Shown here in pieces: positions 23,087 through 35,097 of a stretch of DNA of 64,000 nt. Numbering within the stretch: position 1 is the stretch's first letter; each line of letters opens with the position of its first letter. The stretch comes from Hyposmocoma kahamanoa (taxonomy: Eukaryota > Arthropoda > Insecta > Lepidoptera > Cosmopterigidae), in assembly GCF_003589595.1 (NCBI RefSeq), contig NW_020653200.1:2435033-2499032 (forward strand), given 5' to 3'. The translations under genes were made by a program, and so were the position numbers. The notes under the pieces are model-generated. The model ran no database searches. It had not been told where the DNA came from and saw nothing but the letters and a program-made list of their open reading frames with translations.

Positions 23087-26000
23087 ATGCCTAACCAGGT
23101 GTTAACTATAGAGCCGCAAAACGAACTAAAGTTTAAAGGTAAGTCTGTTATTGTTTTACCGCACGTAAGCTACAAACCTCTACACTGAGACTTGAGCAGC
23201 ATACATAGGTCGCGAGCTAGCTGCTGACAAATGGAGTTTCTATTTCCAGATATCGGCGTTTGATCAGGGTGCGGTTTTTTCAGATTTTCCTTATTCCATA
23301 GCGTAAATGTCAATTTGAAACCAACTCTTGACTTAGGCTAATAAATATAAACGCTCTGCTCTGCCATATTTGTGGGTAGTATAGATATATGTGAATTATG
23401 ATCATTGGTAGCTACCTACCTACTTGGTACGCGAGTCATTATGAAGAAACTTCTTTCTATTGCATTTATCAATGACAGTGAATAGCGCCGTCCATGGCGA
23501 CGAAGCCAGTAGTTCATAATATTTCACGTCCTAGTATTTTATTGGGATCTATTATATCTGAGCTGTGTACATACGTACTTAAAATTGCACTTATATATTG
23601 CGGGAGATGAAATTCATTATAGTTCATAATGTTTCACAGCTACTCACTATGTATTTATACATGTATAGGCCAGATCAGTCACCAAATTCAGTTTACCATG
23701 GAGATTAGCAGGTTACAGACATGTCTAAAATATACTCTAGTACTATGATAACCAGAAATTGGAGCAGGCAGTGTATATTTACCTAAACTTTGAATTTAGT
23801 TATAGACATAGAGAGGATACTTTTCCTTGAAATCCCACAATTTACTTTACACTATTATAACCAGCAGTTAGTTCTCTATGGTAGTGTAATTAGAAGAAAA
23901 AGTTCATAATAGTAAGTAGAGATGTAACTATTTTAATAATAGTTACATCATTAATAATACCTGGAGGTGTTAATCACTGTTATAAAAAGAAATGTTTGCT
24001 TATTTTGCTTTCATGGTTCGAAGCTTTAAGTATAATATATAAAATACTTGTGTTAGGACTCCCGCTCTTCCACATTACAACAAAGGAATAACTAGTGGAA
24101 TTGATTTTATGGTTTAAAATTAGGTGATTGTAAGATGGTACATGTTGCGAGTGTGTTTATCTGTATCACTTCCTTGAATTTTTGGTAAACACTCTCTATT
24201 CACATTTCTGATAATAACATATTTATACTTTTCACATATGATTGAAGCAGTTTATCTATCACAGTAAATTTAAAATATTAATAAAATATGATATTAAGAT
24301 TAAACTTTGTATTTTTTTGCAACTAAAAAAACAACTATTCGTCAATAGTAAAATTTAATATAACTCATGGAAAGTCGAATAACTACAAATTTAAAATCTC
24401 ATAACTACATTTTATCTATTAATTAAAAGTTTGAAATTGTATATTAAAACCCGAGTGCCGGATTGCAGTAAAATGAATTTATCTCCATTTTATATTGGGT
24501 ATACTAATTAGGACACTTAAAAGAACCAATATTCAGCACTGCACATAGTTTTAATGTCAATCTTAATGTAATACAATACAATCATGACACTTCACGGCTT
24601 ATTATCCAGTTTACCCACTTTGGTACCACATAATTGCATTTATAGATTGAAATACAAAATACTTTATAAATTACACTTGAAATTGTCAAATGGATTAAAT
24701 ACCATTATGCATTTGTAAGCAGATTCGCCTAAGAAGAATAAGAAATATTATATAATAAATATTAGACAAAACACATTTCTAAATAGAAATTTGTTCATAA
24801 ATATTATTTACAATATTTATTTCAAAATTTCACGAGTAGAAGCAAACTCAAAGAATCAAACTGATCATTACCATAGAGTTTCAGCCTTTTGTACATGTTC
24901 ATTTCACAATAGTTTTAAATTTCATAGCAAATTTTGAACATCAACAGGAATCATATTAATGAAGCGTACTCATTGCCCCTTTTAATTAATTTATAACTTT
25001 GTGATGTTTGCTGTCCAGAACAGTTTATTTTAGTTCTTTGTGATATGATGTTTATCATTATTTTCATAAAATAATTGCGAATCTTCTTAACATAAATATA
25101 CTGTGGTAGCATGTTTGTACTTTAAACTTCTCTCTCAGGGCCAAGTTTACAAATTGCCCTAACAGCTGGTAGTAGTGGGTATTTTGTCAGCACTAGGTAG
25201 TTAAACCAAGACAAATGTATGATGTTCAACTTTCTGTGTAGGAGTTTTTAAGGCTGTTGCTATTTAGTCCTGTTTTTTGTGGTATAGTCAATATTATTGA
25301 TTTTTTTAGTTGACTTTTCAGGCCTGTTTGAGCAAGGGTATACAACATACATGCGACTGACAAACCCGAGCACTGATACCGTACTGTTCAAAATAAAGAC
25401 AACTGCACCAAAGAAGTATTGTGTACGTCCTAACTCTGGTGTTCTCAAGCCAAATTCCAAAGTAGACATTGCGAGTAAGTTGTATCCTAATAATTATTTT
25501 AACAATTATAAAAACTGGTACTTTACTGATCACATTTTTTAATTCATATTTCAGTTACCCCACAGCCAGTTTATGTTGATCCTAACGAGAAACATAAACA
25601 TAAATTTATGGTGCAAAGTGTCATTGCACCTGAGGGGAACACCAATATAGATCAAGTAGTATGTATTTAATTTCATAATAACTTTTAAATTATTGTTAAG
25701 GTATAGTTATTGACTCTTGATCTGTCTTTGCAGTGGAAGGAGATTGCCCCGGATCAGCTTTTGGACTACAAGTTAAAATGTGTGTTTGAAACTCCCCGTG
25801 GCACTAATCTCAATGTAAGCAGAAAATATTACAATGCCATCATTATATTGTGTTGTAGCACACTATTTACACAACTTAGCCATTCTATTTACCATGACAG
25901 GATTCTGGTGACACCGCTGCTCAGAATGAAGTTGCTAAGAAGCGAGTGGCTGTGTCTGAGGAAGGGAAAACATCAACAAAGGTAAGTAACTAGCTAGTAT

Positions 26001-29000
26001 AATATGAGATGATTTGAGCTGCAAGGGTGAACACAAACAAATTCTTAAGAAAATATAAAGCCTATTGAGAAAGTGTTGTGATATCTGACAGAGCATTCAT
26101 TGCCTTTACATATTTTTGCTATTAACATACTTAAGCAAAAACAATCACATGATATTAGTTTGTGTGCACCCATCTTACCTTTTTATTTTTTACTATATTT
26201 GTGTACAATTAAGTGTTTGCTTTTGTAGCAAAGGATTCCTCCTTAACTTACAATCAGTGAAATATACACATTGGCATTTCTATTCAAGATATAAGAAATG
26301 CTAAAGTAATCTAAGCTATACGCATTTCAATAAATGTCTCAGGTGGTGAAACACCTGTGTACAGAACGTGGTTGCTAACGACTATGCAGAGTAAAATTGT
26401 GTGTAATATGTTGGAAATGTCTTTCAAACCCTATAGCCCTAAGGCACAAGAAGGAAAATATTATAGTGGGAAAAAAAATGCACTTGCAAAACAATAATTT
26501 ATTGTAGCGTTATCTGTCTTTATATCGTTTTGTTTTATACGCATCTCTGTACGTACGCGTACAATGGGTATTTTAACACCAAGCCAATGAACACTTTTCC
26601 TTAAATATAACGGAAGGAATCCATTGCGCATGCTCGTCATTGGTATATAGACTGTACGATTGGGTGTAGTAAATACGGGCTTTTTTTGTTTTATTTGCAC
26701 GTACCCATTTTCTACGCACACATTTTTTTAAACTGTCAGAGATAACATGATTAAGAAATAAAATTTTTACATGCATTTCTACAACACTAATTACAATGAA
26801 TGTTTCTTATTATACCGTATCCAATACCTATAAATTTGCGTAAAGGATAATAACAAATGCTCAAAAAGCGACTCCAAACGGGAAATTATAAAGTATTCAA
26901 GGAGGAGTTAAGTGGTAAACTTTATTACAAGTCCCTGAATGTTAGATCTGAGCGCTTTGTGGCGAGGCACAAAAGTCTTTTTTCAAATTAATCATTTATT
27001 GCTTAATACAAAAGACATATAGTGCACGAAAAATAATCTGTCGTATCTCAAAATTATGGAATTGAGAGGACACGATTTGAAAATTAAAAAAAAATCTATG
27101 TATTTTTTTTATAAATGGATAAGTAAGTATTATGTATAAACAAAAATAATCATTACTCGCAATAAGATCAATGCAGTATCTTTTCTTTTTTTTTTTTGTC
27201 AAATTGCGTTTTCTCAATTCCGGAATATTGAGTTACCACAATATTTGGTTTCATGTGCGATACCCAAAGGCGAACTTATCCCTCGAAGAGATTTCTGCCT
27301 GCCAAAACTAGCTGTGGTGAAGAAAGTTTGCGGGATTAATTATTGCTCAATATTTTATTTTCAGCTTCTATTTCAAAAACTGAGCACTAAAAGTGATTTA
27401 AATATTTTTTTGTGTACAACTTCTTTAACTGAGCTAAAAGTAAAATATGAAATTCTCTTAATTTACAGTCAAGAATCAATTATGGGAAAGTTAAGTGTGA
27501 CCATTTGTGTTAATTGCTTCACTCGATTATTTATTACAATGCAATGACGACGACGTGAAATGTAGTGTAACTTTATATCTATACACATACAGGTACCTAA
27601 ACCTGCAGACGTTTTGCCTACAATAATAATACAGCTGTATTGTACACTTCTAGTATTAGGTATCATAGCTACGATTGCAGCTATTAAAATACCTGGTAAT
27701 TGTTTTTGTATATAGTTTGCTACTGACCTCGAGTACCTCAGCAGATTGCAGGTTAATTATGATGTTCTACGTAATTTTCCATCTTGGCGCACATCTTCTA
27801 AAATGTGGTTTCATCTGCTTCGTAGAATCTTCATTGTTCAGAAAAATTTAATTTATGATGATAAAATTTTAGACTGTTTACTAGCTTCGGACTAATTGAC
27901 CTCTAATTAATTCCAATTTTTCAGTCTGGGTTAGAAGGATAAGTTAGAATATTATATTTGATGGGGATATCGAGTCATATCCAGAAATAGAGACCAAATA
28001 AGGGCCATTCATCCCTGGCAACTCATCAGTCAAGTGGTACTAATATCACTTTAAATATCAACTCTCGTTTGCGCTGATATCACAAATTAGACAACTAAAA
28101 CAGAACAGCGCCAACAACTGACCTGTGTGTACGTCTCCGTATATTCCATAAATATTCTGTATTTATTGTAATAAAGATAATATCAAAAAACATCTAATTA
28201 CAAAACAAACGGAATCACGTTTCATCGGTAATTAAATGTTAAATATGTTATTTTTCAGCATCGTCCATTATAGCAAAGCGATATTATTAAACTGGTCGAT
28301 TTGAAATGAAACAATTGACTACACCCGTCAATTGTTTCGAATTTAGGCTGGCCAATCGAAGCGAAAGTTTGATTTGGCAGTACATTTTCAAACAAATTAA
28401 ATGACATTTTGTCTCTATTTCTGGTGATAAATGAAATCGTTTCTGTGAGCCAGACAACCTCAAACTAGAGAATTCCCCGTACTGAGTACGAAAGAAACCG
28501 AATTCACTCAATCAATTTAGAAAAGTAAATTTTTGGCAAATTGGTCCTCGAACCCGGAACCTCCACATTCAGAGCCCACAGTGCCAACCGTCAGGCCACC
28601 ACGGTCGTTAAATTGTATATGGTATCAACTCCCGGAAATTCGATTGTAGGCGACCGGATTTCAATATAATCTTAGCTAGAAAAATAGTGTAGTATATCAC
28701 ACATTAAACCTGTCCTAACTCATAATTGAGATTATAAGATAAGACGATTTGATAGTTCTTAAAACTAAAAAAACTGAGACCAATAAATGTATATTCTCGT
28801 TTATGTATAAATAAAAATAATCACTTAATTCTCAATAAGATTCTTTTTTTTTAAATTTTCATGTCGTGTTTTCTCAACTCCACAATTTTGAGTTACAACA
28901 GTTTTTGGTTTCATGTGCAATAGTGCATCTACCTAGGATGCAAATATTGAAATTTTACCAACTTTTGTCAACCGAAAGGTCAGCATCTTAAGCCATTACG

Positions 29001-32000
29001 GTAGTCAACGCAAGACATCGCCAGATAGCGTTGGCCTTTGGTCGGCATAAGCGAGAAAAGTATTATAATAATGTGAAATGTCTATGAGCACTGTGTTTAA
29101 ATCAAAGTATTTGAGATAAGGAAGAGAGAACGAAACTATTTAGTACTGTTACCACGCGTTTTAATGAAGACTCCTTGTGTTTTGCAATTCTGTATCTTGT
29201 ATCGCATTCCATTCTATATTGGATGACGGGATGGAACACGGTTAACCTGTGCATTTCTTACATCTGAAATACTTTAGGATTTAGAACGCGAGATTTAGCA
29301 TGTTTAGAATCGCAGGAGGTGCAGTGGAGCAGTGGTACTCAATAGCAATAAAATCGCATTATTGCAATAAATATTCTTATGGACCACATCAGACAGAGGA
29401 CACTTTCTATGCGTCTTACCATTGCTGAAAAGATCGCATGGACAAACCACAAACAATTTCTCAATTAGCAAAAAATTAAAATATTAGGAAAACAACATTT
29501 TGTTATTAATTTTAAGTAATCGCTTGTATTAATTTGATGAGGCCTAAAGGCCGAAGAAACGGGCATCGATGTGTTATTTAGTTGTATCTTCGAAATATTG
29601 TGTGTGTATATTATAACGACAGATTGTTACTAAATTTACATGATACCACCTCGGAAGAACCCTTTCAAGAGTTACACCAGAACATACGTAGAAAATATGT
29701 ACATACACAATTCAAGGGACGCCACCTGTTTTGAAAGCTGTTAAAATTTTAATTTTGTTAGCTTTTATTTGACAAACGGCAAATAATTATTTCTGTCGGA
29801 ATATAAACCAAACGAAATATAAACTATAATTAGAGTAGGTAAAATGTAGTTAACTTGGAACTAATAATATTTCAGGTGTTACCCTTACAGGATGCCGTAG
29901 AAGGTTTCATCCATAACGAATCAAAGCGGAAGGGTGATGACACATCTGGAATTTTCAAAACGGTACCCTTTCTTAATTTTTATTTATATTTTAGTTGATA
30001 ACGCTGTAAACGGTCGCCTTGCAAATAGGTCTGCTTAGTCCAATATGTAGGAATATTCGTTTTAAAATGGTAAACGATTTTTTCCAATGTATTGTTGGAC
30101 GTTTAACGTTAAAACGGCCAACAATAGTATGAACTATTATCTTTAGAGTAAGTAGGTAAATAAATGTTTAGAAGTCGACTAAAAAAACAAAAATTAAATA
30201 CTAGTAGAAAAATGTACAATCAATATGACGGTACGTAAGTATTTATGGCTTTAACGTATGAGAACAATATTGATGACAACAGCGACGAGGTACCTATATT
30301 ACGGCAATCAGTTGGGGAATTTATTTCTTTAAACGTAAAATAAATTGAAGAGAAAGCACGCTTATCTTTCTCTAATATACTATTACCAGCTTATCATATT
30401 TGACGATTTACCAAAACAAACCTACTTGAGCGCTTCTCATTGTCATTTGTAGTTTCTAGCTTAAAAAAGCATGTTTGTGGATACTTTTGAAAAAGCATGT
30501 TTATTTTTTATTTGCAAAAATTTTCATTGTTTTCTGCAATTGTGGATAGTTACAATTAGCACCTGTAAAAGTTTTATTTTTATTAATTTGTGTCATTCCA
30601 GGCTGCAGATAATGATCTGCAAAATGCAGCTTCGGAAGTGATTCTTTTGAGGGAGGAAGAAAGCAAATTAAGACAAGAAAATCTGCAGCTAAAAGTAAGT
30701 TTTTTCTTTTTTTTTTTTTAACATGATATAATCATAAATGTTGTTACGTGCAAGGCGTGTCGTTTTTCTTTGTTATTATGGCGCGCATTTCATATTTTAA
30801 TGCTGAGCGTGTTATAAACTAACTTTTATAAATGTTAGTTTTCCGAAGGCGGCAAGTCAAGTGAAGCGCAAATTGATTATGCCTTGAATATAGCGAATGT
30901 TATAATTATTCTAACTATTACCTAACAACGGATCCAGTCTGCCAGTGCAGTGCTTGTACCAGTTTCTTATAGGCCATATTCTTACGTCCTTATTATTTTA
31001 TGATTATTTTATGTAACTGCTAGAAGCCTAAGGCTCAATTTATATAGCAGCCGAACGGAATGGAAGAGAATTTTTGTAACGGTATTGTACATGGCATAAT
31101 GAACTTTATGGTCAACTATGTAACGTGCAAACTAGATACGAGCCAAAATCTTCCGCGGACTGCGCGAGCATTTTCGAGCATGCGCGTGACGTTCCGCCGC
31201 AATATAAATGGAGCCTAAGGAACCCAAACAAAGTGATACTAGGCACAATCCCTAAGACAAAATATTTTCAAAGAAACTGTTATGCAATGTGTGGAAAAGT
31301 TTTTAACAAAATTCCGGTTCGATTTAAATCCCTTCCTTTGACTAGATTTAAAAGTGATATTATTTCTACTCGATTGACGATTTTTTTCAAATACTTATAA
31401 AGGTGATCCCAAATCGAGTATTGTTTTTAATCGACTTCAAAAAAAGGAGGAGGTTCTCAATTCGTCTGTTTTTTTTGTATGTATGTTACGCGATAACTCT
31501 GCCATTTGTGAACCAATTTTGATGATTCTTTTTTGTTGGAAAGAAGGTACCTCAGATGTGGTCGGTCCCATTTAAATTTCAAAAAAATATTCCACCTCTA
31601 AGGGTGGCGAACTAGGGGATGAATGATTTTTAGGTCGGTTTTTTTAACCGGAGGCTAGGTTAGGTTATATATCAATCAATTTCTTAATGTATTGTATATT
31701 TGCATGCTCTTATTTAAGTCTAAATACGATTTAGAGAATTAGTTCTACAATCATATTTTACCACCAACATTTATAAGGTACCCACCCTATTTAAAGCATA
31801 TAAATTATATTTAATTTACTTTAATAATTAATTTTATTGCTCAGCGAATCAAGACTTACAATGACTATTGCAATTCAGCTTCGTTAACCGGATAGTACGT
31901 GTTTGGCAATGTGCGTTCATTTTACGGGAATAAATTTAAAATATCCAAATACTTACATACTTACTTTAATATTAGATAGAAAATGTAACTGTGAATAAAT

Positions 32001-35000
32001 TGCATTTGTTCGTATCATTATTTAGATTCAAAGATACTTTATTCTCTTTACTTTTATAGACAACTGTCACTTACGCGAGTGCTTGAAACAGTAAATTAGT
32101 CCCAGGAATCCAGTACATAGTGAACACGACAGTAATATTATAATATTTATTTATTTCATACTTAGATTCGTAAAAGTGTTTTTACAATTTAAAATGTATG
32201 ATATTTTTTATAAAGCCACAGAACCAGTGACGAACTGTTGAGTGTACATCAAGGTCTTTGTAATAACATGTTTTTCTGTTCGAAGATACTTTTAGATTAC
32301 ATGACTGCAGTAATTCTGATTGAATTTATGCCAGGAAAGAATTGATTGATAATTTGGGCATATTTAGAAGAAAAGAAACAATGAAACTCAGAAATGTTCT
32401 ACTCTTTTATAATGTTTTATCAAAATTGTCACTTACACTTTATTTAATTACATTCTAGAGCCATAGCATAGAATTCAGAGGCAGTTTGATCAACAAAGTT
32501 TTTTTAAAGAGATACTTAAATATCATTTTAATAAAACAATTAACATAAAGAGGCGTTTACTCCCCTTGAGATCGAATGTATTGATATTTTCTCTCGTGAT
32601 TTAGCGACAAAACTCCAACTTCGCAACTCCGAACAAACTTCAAATGTATTCAATAACATGAATGTGGTGTTTTAAATGTCGTGGGATGCCAATGCCAGAT
32701 TGACAATAACACTTGACACTAACCGTTTGTTAAATTATATTTACACTATTATTTATTATTACTTATTATTACTATTACGTCATAGCGAATTGTTTCCATA
32801 AAGATATTTCCTGCATATCGATGCTATGAATCATCATCGCCAACCGCCCACGCTTTGATCGTGACACTACTCTGGTCTATTCTAAAACATATTCCTCTTG
32901 AAGGCGTCATCGTCATATTCATTGTCAATAATCTGGTTGTTGTAATTATTATAAGGTTATAACTTTGACGGTGTCACGAACTAACCCTTCATAATTAAAG
33001 TTAAGTTGGGCCCCAAGTCTGCTTAAAGTTAAGAGTAGCTTGCCATTGGTTAGCCATCGAACTACTACTCTAATGTCATTGCAATTTTTGGGGTGTTTGG
33101 CTTTTAAATGGCGAGTCGAGGCGACATCGATGACGTAGTCTACTGATTATTTGTAATGAAAAAATACATTTAATTTGAAAACTAAAATGCTGCTTAAACG
33201 ACGTAAAACTTAAGCACAATAGTTTCTATGCATTTTAGTGGTTTTTAGTCAGGCAAAATCCATAGTTAGTGATTGAATGGATGATGTCATCACTGCCAAT
33301 CCACTGACATTCTATTGAAACTCAATTGCCATTGCAACTAGATTTTAGCAGAATAGCAAACATTGTCATAACTGCAATTATAGTCTCAGTGGAATTACAA
33401 TGACCAGCTGCTGTTTCAAGAAGTTTAGCAGAATTGGAGTCTAGGTTTTTGGCCAGCCTAAATAAATACTAAGGCTCAATTTATATTACGGCGGAAAGGA
33501 ATGGAAGCGAATTTTTATAACATAGCATAATGAATTTTATGTTCAATTGTGTAACGTACAAACTAGATACGAGAAGTCCACGGAAGATTTTGGCTTGTAT
33601 CTAGTTTGTATGTTACACAAATGATCATAAAGATTCATTTCGCGTTTTCGCGATAAACTGCTATTAATTTCATATGTGTAACAACACATGTGAAATTAAT
33701 AGTAGTTTTACTTTTAATTTCATGTGTGTAACAACACATATGAAATTAATAGTAGTTTATGTGACTGTTACATAATGAAAGGCATTAAAATACGATAGAG
33801 ATAAAGATTTTCATAAATAAATCACACGAGTGTTTTAATGCCTAATGATGTACAGTTACAGACACTGCTTTATCTAAACACGTTTATTATAAGCTCTCTA
33901 TGATGTCTTCGGGAACCGCATGTTACGACTGGTCAAATGGCGGCAAATAAAAACATTTCTCACGCATGTCACACAACCATAATTTTTTTTAAATTCATAG
34001 ACAAGCTAGAGTCGGCCCCAACTATCACATCGTTCGATAGCAAGTAACATGTGAAATTTGTCAAAATTGTTTGCTATTTCATTTCGAATAAATCTTCTTC
34101 ATCTCGACCAATGACCAATTCTTTTTGAATTAAGATCTCAACTGATATTAGAACTGAAGTTGTATCAAATTGTTTTGTTTTTCAGAGATGTTCGAAATTT
34201 GAATGTAATAAAAAAATCGAATTTGATGTTATTATGAAGCAATAATAACATTTTCACTGACAAGAAACTTGGTCTAACAAAACAGTTTATTTTTATGCTG
34301 GCCGTAACTTGCAGTTTTTGAACACATCTTAGAGGGTTTATGGTATGTGTGTAGATAAACAATTTTTTTTCGGGTTTATTTGTGTTTCAAAAAACAAATG
34401 TTTCGGGCCCTTTACAGATCCCATGACCACGGCTGACTGACCTGTAAAAGTCCCAAAACGTTGGTTTGTTTGAAACACAAATATACGCTATTTAGACCCA
34501 AAACAAATTATTTCATTTTCTCTATGAATTTAAATTCTGAATGTTGCTATCTTTCCTAGCGAGTGTATTCGATAATTTTTTTTTTTAATAATTGGAGTGT
34601 TTATGATTATTATTTTATCTTGTGTTATTACTTCTTAATCTTTCTCTTTGTCGTTCACTCTTTTTTTTTTTAAATAAATGAAAGGCCTAGTTACTGAAGT
34701 TCCGGGTCAAATGCAATGTTCATATCTGCGTATGTTGTACATTCAGAAATATTTCGATTTGATATATGATAAGATTTCACTACAAGTAATCATTCCAAAG
34801 GTCCGTTACGTAGAGCTTTGCGTTTCGTAATTTCTGCCTTATGAACTGAGTAACTAAACCATGCACTGGCGATTTTAACATCATGTTCTATACAACACAG
34901 GTAAAGGTTGCTAAAATATATGTACCGGGTTACAGGAAGAGCTGCTGCGTCTTCGTCAGGCGGCGGGCGATGGTCGCCTTCAGCGTCGTCACTCGTACGG

Positions 35001-35097
35001 ACCGGAGAAAAACGCACAGGTGGCTATGATGCCGTGGCTCATCACCGCTGTAGGCATGGCGATTCTTGGCATCATCATCGGCAAGTTCCTTATGTGA
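23087..35097 (+). CDS. Vap33: VAMP-associated protein (VAP33), endoplasmic reticulum contact-site tether
   Basis: Eight exons in consistent phase: 23087-23138, 25322-25474, 25555-25658, 25734-25814, 25901-25981, 29891-29962 (or from 29876), 30602-30694 and 34936-35097. They encode about 265 residues (270 with the upstream acceptor), close to other VAPs. The MSP domain (about 1-130) contains KYCVRPNSG, with Pro54 matching the residue mutated in human ALS8, and HKHKFMVQ, whose Lys85 and Met87 match FFAT-binding residues. A coiled coil (about 186-222, LLREEESKLRQENLQLK) precedes a C-terminal anchor, MPWLITAVGMAILGIIIGKF, with a GxxxG. VAPs sit in the ER membrane and recruit FFAT-motif proteins to membrane contact sites. 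The start is the first ATG in frame with the conserved PNQVLTIEP. Introns 5 and 7 carry many MITEs. Confidence 0.97.
23139..25321 (+). other. VAP intron 1
   Basis: GTAAGT donor and TTGACTTTTCAG acceptor, 2.2 kb, AT-rich. It holds a perfect 12-bp hairpin (GATGTAACTATT at 23921-23932 with 23938-23949). No nested gene seen. Confidence 0.8.
27038..27241. mobile_element. Palindromic MITE family Z, copy 1 (VAP intron 5)
   Basis: Arms of about 40 bp: CTGTCGTATCTCAAAATTAT at the left matches the reverse complement of the right end, TGTGGTAACTCAATATTCCG, and continues through GGAATTGAGA-A-ACG-ATTTGA. A direct copy lies at 28710-28901. No target duplication was established. Confidence 0.6.
27981..28424 (+). 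mobile_element. 444-bp MITE with 14-bp terminal inverted repeats (VAP intron 5)
   Basis: The left end CCAGAAATAGAGAC is exactly complementary to the right end GTCTCTATTTCTGG. The interior aligns along most of its length with 58421-57971 in the opposite orientation: CATCCCTGGCAACTCATCAG, ATATCAACTCTCGTTT, TCTGTATTTATTGTAATAAA and the CTGGTCGATTTGAA region. It is non-coding. Flanking bases do not give a perfect duplication, so superfamily is undetermined. Confidence 0.8.
28535..28615 (-). repeat. tRNA-like SINE head
   Basis: On the minus strand ACCGTGGTGGCCTGACGGTT supplies an A-box-like sequence, and GGTTCCGGGTTCGAGGACC an RNA polymerase III B box (GGTTCGA). The ends do not form an acceptor stem, so it is tRNA-derived rather than a working tRNA. 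Confidence 0.55.
28710..28901. mobile_element. Palindromic MITE family Z, copy 2 (VAP intron 5)
   Basis: CTGTCCTAACTCATAATTG at the left pairs with the right end, whose reverse complement is CTGTTGTAACTCAAAATTG. The right half aligns directly with 27140-27241: AAAATAATCA, CAATAAGAT, a T-run, GTTTTCTCAA and TTGAGTTAC. Confidence 0.6.
31032..31215. mobile_element. PIF/Harbinger-like MITE, TAA duplication (VAP intron 7)
   Basis: 184 bp, beginning GGCTCAATTTATATAGCAGC and ending with the reverse complement of GGCTCCATTTATATTGCGGC. It is flanked by TAA at 31029-31031 and 31216-31218. Same family as 33473, 36944, 45661 and 48549. Confidence 0.88.
31405..31660 (+). repeat. Lepidopteran dispersed repeat (GACTTCAAAAAA-GGAGGAGGTTC type)
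   Basis: TCGACTTCAAAAAAAGGAGG then AGGTTCTCAATTCG, a T-run, GTATGTATGTTACGCGATAA and ATTTTGATGATTCTTTTTTG. This block order is one I associate with abundant lepidopteran repeats; there is no coding capacity and the class is uncertain. It lies in VAP intron 7. Confidence 0.5.
33473..33645. mobile_element. PIF/Harbinger-like MITE, right end lost (VAP intron 7)
   Basis: Starts GGCTCAATTTATATTACGGC after TAA (33470-33472). The left arm and centre are intact, including CTAGATACGAG and its inverse TTGTATCTAG. The right arm breaks off near 33645 at CATTTCGCG, next to the hairpin array. Confidence 0.75.
33653..33864. repeat. Cluster of three consecutive hairpins (VAP intron 7)
   Basis: The first stem pairs 33655-33678 with 33685-33708 (about 24 bp, two mismatches, loop of six). 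The second, 33712-33758, repeats the same TTTCAT-TGTG / CACATATGAAA palindrome. The third pairs 33761-33793 (CATTAAAATAC core) with 33830-33864 (GTGTTTTAATG). Probably nested tiny fold-back elements. Confidence 0.8.
34371..34520. repeat. Penelope-associated fold-back repeat, inverted pair (VAP intron 7)
   Basis: A minus-strand unit (TTTCGGGCCCTTTACAGATC, then CACGGCTGACTGA) is followed at once by a plus-strand unit (CCTGTAAAAGTCCCAAAACG, then TTGGTTTGTTTGAAACAC). Both arms end in the ATTT-A-ACCC region. The pair meets head to head at CTGACTGACCTG. Confidence 0.75.
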
